Position numbers and translations under genes: made by a program. Under the pieces are notes generated by a model. It did no database searches. It was not told the DNA's origin and saw only the letters and a program-made list of their open reading frames with translations. Positions 50,508 through 59,730 of a stretch of DNA of 64,000 bases are shown here, piece after piece. Origin of the DNA: Nansenia antarctica. Lineage: Eukaryota > Chordata > Actinopteri > Argentiniformes > Microstomatidae. The stretch is from assembly GCA_963989245.1 (NCBI GenBank), contig OZ022341.1, positions 47,212,626-47,276,625 on the forward strand, in the 5' to 3' direction. The stretch's first letter is position 1; each line of letters opens with the position of its first letter.

Positions 50508-53500
50508 AGTAGTGCAGAGCCTCGTCTACTGTGGGACCGCGTGGAGAAGCTGGTCCCCAGGCCCGGCAGCGGCAGCTCCTCTGGCTCCTCCAACTCCAGC
50601 TCCCAGGCCGGCTCTGGGGAGAGGTTCAGAGCCCGCTGTGAGTCTCCCTGCTGCTACACACACCTGACATACAGTACCACACACACACGCTACATACTGA
50701 GTAGACATACACACACAATGCAACAAAACAGTCAGGCAATAATAATAATAATAACTTTATTTGTATAGCGCTTTTCATGCAAACGTCGCAGCTCAAAGTG
50801 CTCATAGACCTGCATAAGCAATCAGTCGTAGCGTACTCTCTTGCCTGTGTTGATAATGTGACGTAGCACATTTTGTACGTCTTCATAACTGACGCCGGGT
50901 TTATCACGATCACCTACAGCGTCCTCCAAGTCTGAGGGGTCTCCACTGCAAAGGCCCGACAACGCCGCCAAGAAGCCTGACGACAAGAAGGACTTTGCCA
51001 GACCGAACCGACCAGCCGTAAGTGCTCTCACCTCGTACGAATCGGCCTGAAACTTTTATTTATTTTTTTACACAGAATGTTTTACTCGGATCATTAAAAG
51101 AACCCTAAAACTGCAGTCTAACTGTATTTGATGGTGCCGTCGCAGTACACACTGAAGCGGTATGAGGCAGTACGATTGACATTGTCTGTCCCCTTGTCTT
51201 TATCTTTGAATCTGTCCACGCGGGCCCGCCTTAATGACACGACTACCCGTCCTGTGACGTCACCTGACTCCAATGCTGTCACCTGACTCCAACGGGGTGG
51301 TTATTGGGGGGCAATTGTGTAGGGTGACGTGGTAAGGCAGTGGAAGGAGGATGTCATATTTACAGTATATATCATGCCATTGCTGTGCTTGCGTGAATCA
51401 TCTCCCCCACTCACTGCCTCGGTGACAGACGGTCTCTTGTCAACACAGTTGTTAGACAAGCTCACGACCCCGTCGCCTATCCCATTTTGCACCTGGCCAT
51501 CATTGGCTGTTGTTCTCTCGGCTTGCTCGTCATCGGCTGTTGTTCTCTCAGCATTTGATTGGCTGATGATGTGCTTCTGACTCTCACACACACTCACACA
51601 CTCCCACACACGCACCCTGCTGTCCTCTTGCCTCTGCTTGCTACATTCCCAATGTAGCCATCTCTACGTCACCAGTGTTCACCTGGCAGTTTAAGGGTTA
51701 ACCCTCACTGTATGTTTGGTTGTCCACCTGGCTGCTTGTCTGGTCTTCACCAGGCTGTGACTAACCTTCACCCCCTGGCCCTGATGACCATCCCCTCCTG
51801 CTCTGGCTGATTTATATGCCTCCTTCCTTCCTCACCTTGTGTTATTGAGGATAACCGCTGATCTAACACAGCTGGATGGGTGAAGGCTACCTCATGGAAC
51901 CCCCTGCTTTCACCTATCCTATATGTTAAATCAGCCACTACTCTCCAGGGCCCAGTTGTTCAAAACGTTTAACCCGGATCAGAATGATTCCGATTCTTTT
52001 CTCTGATCCAGAATCAGATCAGGCGGGCTGATTTCCCCCTATACGACTCAAAATCACCCAGATAAGAGCTGATCCTGGATAGCAAAGAAAAGAATCAGGA
52101 TCATTCGGATCCAGATGAACAGTTTTGAACCACCGGGCCCAGGAAGGGAAGGAGAGACACATATTTATTGAGACTTCCGTCCGCAGCTCGTCTCATAGGT
52201 GACCTTTGCCCTCTGACCCTTAGGACCTGACGGCCCTGGCCAAGGAGCTGCGGGCGGTGGAGGATGTGCGCCCGCCCCACAAGGTGACAGACTACTCCTC
52301 CTCCAGCGAGGACTCGGGCACCACCGACGAAGACGACGACGAAGAGGTGGACCAGGACGGAGCCGACGAGTCCACCTCGGGGGCCGAAGACTCCAGGGCG
52401 GGGTATGTATCCCCCCCCCCCCCCCCCCCATTTTTAAACTCTTCCTGAAATGAAGTAATAATAATAATAATACATTAGACTTATAGCACTTTTCTAGACA
52501 CTCAAAGACGCTTTACAAACTGAAAAGATCGAGTAGTAAAATAAAAAGAAACAAATAAATAAATAAAAGAAAGAATAGCGGTCTAATACATTTTTAGATT
52601 ACTAAATCTAAGTGTCTTTGTAGTAGGGGTGGGCATCAATGATCGACGATCGATAAGGATCTTGGTCGATCACAAAATATTTTGCTCGATAATCGTTAAT
52701 ATTTTTATTTTATTTTATTTTTTTATAATAATAATGGAAATTAGTTTGTCCACGTGTCACCAGATTGCGTTCGTCTCTCACCCCTGAACATGTTAACATG
52801 ATCATCTTTCTGAACAAGAACCAGTAGGCCTGCCGCCTACAGTCTCTCGCTGGAGTTTAAATTTAAGTTAAGCTGGACGCTCTTAAGGACACTAACGTTT
52901 TCAGTCATCCTCCTATTTGTGAGTAACTGTTTTTTTACTGCTCCTATGGTGAGTTACTTATTTTCTATATTTTTATTTATAACGCAAAATGTGTTTTTAA
53001 GTTAAACAATTTAAGCTACTCACTGCCTTGTTTAAGAGGATTGTTATCTGACTGTAGTGTCTAGTTTTAATTTATGGAAAAAAAGCTTATCGATTAATCG
53101 ATAATTGATCGTTAATTCTTGCGATTATCGAAAAAGAAATTTTGATCGTTTGCCCAGCCCTACTTTGTAGGACAATCTACTCTGTATACTGCAATTACAC
53201 CTAGATTTCGGGCAGAGAAGCGACGAACAAGCAACGCCAGCGTCCTCTCTCGACCTGCATTTTTTTTTAAAGTGAAAAGTCTTACGAGTATGATCAATGT
53301 AATGTTAGCTATCTACCTCTAAAGTAAACTCAACCTCAGTTGAAGTAATACAACTATAAAAGTGTATTTGCCTACCTGGATCAATCAACATGCAGAAACA
53401 ACCAAAACAGTCCAAAAAAACGATGCCACGTAAAAACATTATTCTTACGAGACGAACGTCCCTGTTGTTACCCTCAGACGACTTAGCAACGGCGAGACGG

Positions 53501-56050
53501 AGTCGCTGAAGACCTTGCTGGCCCACGACGACTCAGAGAGTGACCAGGCCACCACGCCCAGCAAAGACGGCACCCTGGTCATCAGACAGGTAGGAGAGGA
53601 AGGGAGGCCGCCCCTCTGTCTGTCACTCTACGCTCATGAGAAATGTCCACTCTCCCACTTTTTTTTTTTTTTTTTTGTCCTTTAGTCAATGTTGGCCAGT
53701 TATTCACTCACTCACCCCCACCTACTCCATGCTTGTTTTTAATGGTCTTCTTTTTTTTCTCCTTTTTTTTTTGCTTGGTAAAGCACATCATGTTGTGTAG
53801 CCTTGCAGTTTAGATTGAGCACAAGTTTAATGGAGAATCTGTCACTTAGCTTATTTGCTCATTTGTATGTTCAGAATGGAATTGTAATTAGAGCACCTAC
53901 TTTTTAACCCATCTCCTGGATACTGCTTGTTGGAAATGTGGATCATTTAAGGATACATAATTGAGAGCTTTGAGGGAGATGGACATTGTTCACAAATGTA
54001 TAACGCGGATGATTACAATGATGATATTATTGGGCTACTGACTGATATAGAGACCAGCAGGTTAGAGTTAGTCCTCTTCCTCCTCCTCCTCCTCCTCCTC
54101 CTCGTCAGAGCACAGACCCAAACGTTGCCTGTTCTTGCTTGCAGAGCGCAGGTGACAAAAAGCGCCCAGTCAATGTCTCCTCCTCCTCCACCACCACCAC
54201 CTCCTCTGGTCCCAACCCTGGCCCTCACCCGGGGCACGGCCATGCTCACTCCCACACTCACCAGGAGAAAAACGGCTTTGCCGGCCGCATTCATCTCCTG
54301 CCAGACCTTATCCAGCAGAGCCACCACTCCCCCTCCTCCTCCTCCTCCACTGCCAACACCCCCTCCTCCAGCAATGTCAGCCCCGCCATGTCCCCCCAGA
54401 CCCCCCTGGAAAAGCTCATGGAGGTATGTCCCCCTGTCCACTGTGCTGGCTGTTCTGCGCCGCTGCCCCCTGCTGGTTGGCTGACTCACTACCTCTCTGG
54501 GCTGCTGGGCGCTGAACTCTCCTTCCTCTCTCACAGCATTGCCTTCTTCTAACACCAGCGCCCCCTGGAGGGGGACCTTAGCCACGAGCAAGCAGAAGGC
54601 CTTTACTAATGCTAGAACACAAGCCACTTGCAAAACGCTTGTTATTCCCTGGTGCTATCTGGGAGATAAAGTCCAATTAGTCCATGTAGCCAAAGGTTGA
54701 GAGTTTGTGGAGGATCTAATTGGACTTCACCTCCCATTTCTTCTTGGCTCAAGCGCTTTGCAACAGCAGTTGCAGTTTTGTAGAACTTCCCGAGAGGAGT
54801 GTAGTTTGCTTGGGTGGTAGCATGCTTGGTGTGGTGTTTTTGAAGAGTGCTAGCTTGTCCCTCACGAGACAAGTGGTGTGTGTGTTATGCTAGTTAGCAC
54901 AAGAACCTCCCCTTACTATCATGGAAGATGGCAAAACCCCATTAACGCACAGTATCGTTAGTCTAGCGTGCGATAAACACGTGCACGCACGCACATACTG
55001 ACTTTTACCACCTAATTATCAACACACATTTTAAGCACTGGGACATGAATGAAAAGACAACGAAGGGATTTCTCTAAGACAAAAGGCTATCATAGGACAA
55101 CAATAACCGTGGTCTGGACAGTTGGTGACACTCTACCCTCTCAAATGCTTCAGAATAGCATGACAAGACCCAGTGTCAGGAAAGGGTTTGTGCCCACTGC
55201 CCCGTCTTAGCGAGTTGTCCAGGTGTCCTGCCCTGGAATAGTCACGCTGCAGTTAGAACGTCAGTTACCTTCTGAGAACTATTTCAACAATATTATAGAG
55301 TGTCCGAGAATGTCATCAATACAAAGGGAAGGGCTTTTCAAGGAAACACACAAGCTATTGAAAAGTGTAGAATAAGTGGGAATAGCCTACATGCCCTTGT
55401 AAGAGCATTGCATCTTCTTGGTGGTGGAGTTTGGTTATTCTCAAATCTGTGTGCTTTACACTGGCATTTGGACTTCTTTCTTTTCACATTTCACAAGCGC
55501 CATCCCATTATTTCACCCTTCTGTTTGCTTCCTCCACACATCATTCTCTGTCTTCCATGTTGGTTCTTCTGCTAGTCTCTCCGTTTCCGATCACTAACCT
55601 TTTTGTGTTTGTGTCTGTCTGCTTCAAAACAACTTGCATAACTGCATGCAAAAAAAAAAAAGTTTCACGCCTTCTGGGAGAAGTATTGTTTTGTCGTCCA
55701 TAAAGTGTATCTCATTCCTTGTTTGTTTTTAAATGTCTAGAATTGGAAATGTCCTGCTGTGTACTGTATGATAACATCCAGAGGTGGCTAGATGCCATTT
55801 TGTGAGGCTCTAGTCTCAAAGGCAGCTTGTTCAGTGTGAGTTATTCAGTTTAAACTTCCAAAGCCAGCTGGGCTTTTCCTATTACACTGTCGTGAGTGTC
55901 GTCAAATAGATCTATAGCTCAGACTCACTATTGCTACACTAGCGCCCTCTACTGCCATAGTATTCCTCAATGCAAACATGACACCAAAAGAAACAGACTA
56001 CGGGCGATATTGATGCCATAGGGACACAGAGTAGGTAAATGGTGATCTTT

Positions 56051-56085
<35 letters not shown>

Positions 56086-57034
56086 CTCACCCTCCCCTGC
56101 CTGTGTCACAGACTCAGTCGGCCAGTAGCACCATGCAGAAACACAAGTCGTCCTCCTCCTTCACCCCCTTCATTGACCCGCGCCTCCTGCAGGTCTCCCC
56201 CTCCAGCGGCAGCTCCCTCAACAACATGGGTGAGTCGTTTCCCTCAACCTGTTTGTGTGTGTGTGTGCGTGCGTTTTGAATGGTTTTATGTCCTACCAGA
56301 GGAAGTTTCAGTTTCATCCATGGGTAGATCAAGAACACACAGAACGGGTTAAAAGGAATCCTGGCTTTCTCCCACAACCAAACCCTTCGTCTCTTTTAAC
56401 CTCTGACCTTTCGGCTTCCTCACAGCGGCCTTCGGGACCGACGGGCGCCTGACAGACGCCCTGAAGGCGGACCCGTCCCGCAAGGGCTCGGTGGTGAACG
56501 TGAACCCCGTCAACACGCGCCCGCAGAGCGACACGCCCGAGATCCGCAAGTACAAGAAGAGGTTCAACTCTGAGATCCTGTGCGCTGCACTCTGGGGTAT
56601 GTAGTCCAAGAGAGACGATTAAATATGAGACAAATATTTGAGGTGTACTTTTTTTTAGGGCTGTTCCATTGGTTCCATGTGTTACACAAGTAACCTAAAT
56701 CAACCTCAGCTCAACTATCTGAAACGTGTCCGCTAGATTCTGGTCTAGTACCCACACAGACACGTGCATCTACTACTCTGCATCATAAATCATTCAGTCA
56801 ACCAAGTTGATGACCAGTTTCATCCCAGAGGCCTTCCAGGGGACTGGCTGACTGAGTGCTGTTCCTCCCCCAGGTGTCAACCTGTTGGTGGGGACGGAGA
56901 GCGGTCTGATGCTGCTGGACCGCAGCGGTCAGGGGAAGGTCTACCCCCTCATCAGCCGCCGTCGCATCCAGCAGATGGACGTGCTTGAGGGCCTCAATGT
57001 CCTGGTCACTATATCAGGTAGGCTGCTGCATGTG

Positions 57035-57075
<41 letters not shown>

Positions 57076-59489
57076 TCCTGGTTACCACAATATTAGGTGG
57101 CCTCGCGTCACACACAGATACACGGATAAGCACACACACAGACACACTTTTGTCACCTTGCATCCTTCACACACATCTCTCTTGTACACACAGGCAAGAA
57201 GAACAAGTTGCGAGTGTACTACCTGTCCTGGTTGAGGAACAAGATTTTGCACAACGACCCTGAGGTGGAGAAGAAGCAGGGTTGGACCACTGTGGGGGAG
57301 CTAGAAGGCTGCGTCCACTACAAAGTTGGTACGTTCTACTCCCTGCAGCCAACGAGGCCAAAGGAAGCTACCATACTCCTCTCCTTCCTTGATTAGTGAA
57401 AGCTGTATTGATGAGCCGGCTGTATTTGGGAGTTTGCTTTCTCCTACCCCAGATGTCAAGGCGGGGAGGGATGTTTTTAAAAGGATATAGGACATTGTAC
57501 ATCTCATACTATGATGCTGCCATTATTCTGTCATTGTAAGGTTTAATTTTAAGACTCAGTCATGTGCAGTGGAAAAAACATACATGCATATAGATAAATA
57601 ACATTTAATAAATATATTTTTTTTACAGTTAAATACGAGAGGATCAAGTTCTTGGTCCTTGCCCTAAAGAATTCTGTAGAGGTGTATGCGTGGGCACCAA
57701 AGCCGTACCACAAGTTCATGGCCTTCAAGGTGAGTTGGCATGCTCTCACACTCCCACGTGGCCATTCCATTAGACGTGCGCACCCACACCGAAATAGCTC
57801 ATTAAATGATAGAACACAGTCAATGGCAACGTAGTCCACTAAATTGGCTAAAGGCAAGGGTAATCATTACCATTGATACATGTGTAAACATGACCCTTTT
57901 GAATGTTTTGGATTTGAATGTTCTAAATGCATACACAGGGTTCCCACCGGTCCTTGAAATCCTTCAAAGTTTGTGAATTTGAGAGAAAAAAAAATCAAGG
58001 TCTTAAAAAAGTTTTTGAAAATAGACATGGGTCATTGAAAGTGCTTGAATTCCCCTCTCTCTCTCTAAAAAAAAGTATATATATTCAAAAATCTTTTACT
58101 TAGCTCGTACTTAGCTCGTCAACTAAATAAGTCTCTGTATTGCTTAACTTTACACATATTTCACAATATATAGGCAAGAGACCATCTAGTGTTCACACAT
58201 TCAAGCCTCTCTTTTTAATTGTTGTCTGTGAGCGGATAGTTCCTATTATATAAATTCTCATCTAGATCTGTCTCAAACTATGCCGTGTTGGGTCCTTGAA
58301 TTTGAGGGAATTGAGTCTTAAAAGTCTTTGAAAGGTGCTTGAATTTGATGTTTCAGAAGGTGTGGGGAGCCCTGCATACAGCTATGTTTCTTCTGAGGAA
58401 CTAAGCTAACACCCGGTGGGTGGGCCAGATGGGCCACCGTAGTCATAACAACACAATAATAAATACGAGCGACATCCTGGTTAGTAACCATGCTCCTCCT
58501 TCCCTGCAGTCGTTTGGTGACCTGGTGCACAAGCCCCTCCTGGTAGACCTGACAGTGGAGGAAGGTCAAAGGTTAAAGGTCATCTACGGCTCCTGCTCAG
58601 GCTTCCACGCTGTGGACGTGGACTCTGGGGCGGTGTACGACATCTACCTGCCCACGCATGTAAGGTCACGCTTTAGAGACGTGTTCATTTTTAAAATGTA
58701 TGTGTTTTTTAAATGTAAATGTTTGTGTTCATTTTTTCCAGGGGTGCAAACTTGTCACCTTTTAGCCGTTTTTTACCTGAAAAAAGGTCAACAATTTTCA
58801 TGTTCTTTGTTTCCAGGCAAAAAAAAAGTCACCTTTTTGGGCCATCACCAGTTTACATCCCTGTTTTTTATTAAAACATTTTTTATAATTTCCTCGCTCC
58901 TTGCCTCTTGTTGTATCTTCTCTAATCACCCTCTTTTTTTTTCTTCTTTCTCTTCCCTCTCTTTCTTTCATCTCCCCCCCTAGATCCAGACCATTATCCA
59001 GTCTCACGCCATCATCATCCTGCCCAACACGGACGGCATCGAGCTGCTGGTGTGTTACGAGGACGAGGGCGTCTACGTCAACACCTACGGACGCATCACC
59101 AAAGACGTGGTTCTGCAGTGGGGGGAGATGCCCACCTCAGTGGGTACGTTGCCTGCACACACACACACACACGCTACACACATGCTCACACACACACACG
59201 CACTACACACATGCTCACACACACGCTACACACACACACGCTACACACATGCTCACACACACACGCTACACACATGCTCACACACACACGCTACACACAC
59301 GCTACACACACACTAACTAGGTTGTCTCGTTCCGTGTGAAGCCTACATTAGGTCCAACCAGATCATGGGCTGGGGGGAAAAGGCCATAGAGATCCGCTCT
59401 GTGGAGACAGGACATCTGGACGGGGTCTTCATGCACAAGAGGGCCCAGAGACTCAAGTTCCTGTGTGAGAGGAATGACAAGGTGAACAC

Positions 59490-59535
<46 letters not shown>

Positions 59536-59699
59536 AGAAATGTGATGACATGAGATCCCTACACCTGGGTAGTGCTTGCATTGAAGGATTCCTCTAAGGA
59601 AGCTAAGTTAGGGGCACGTATAGTAATTGTGTAGAATGCATTGACTTATGAACCTCCCTGTGTTAAACTGCTGTGTGTCTCTCTCTACCTCTCTCTCTG

Positions 59700-59730
<31 letters not shown>

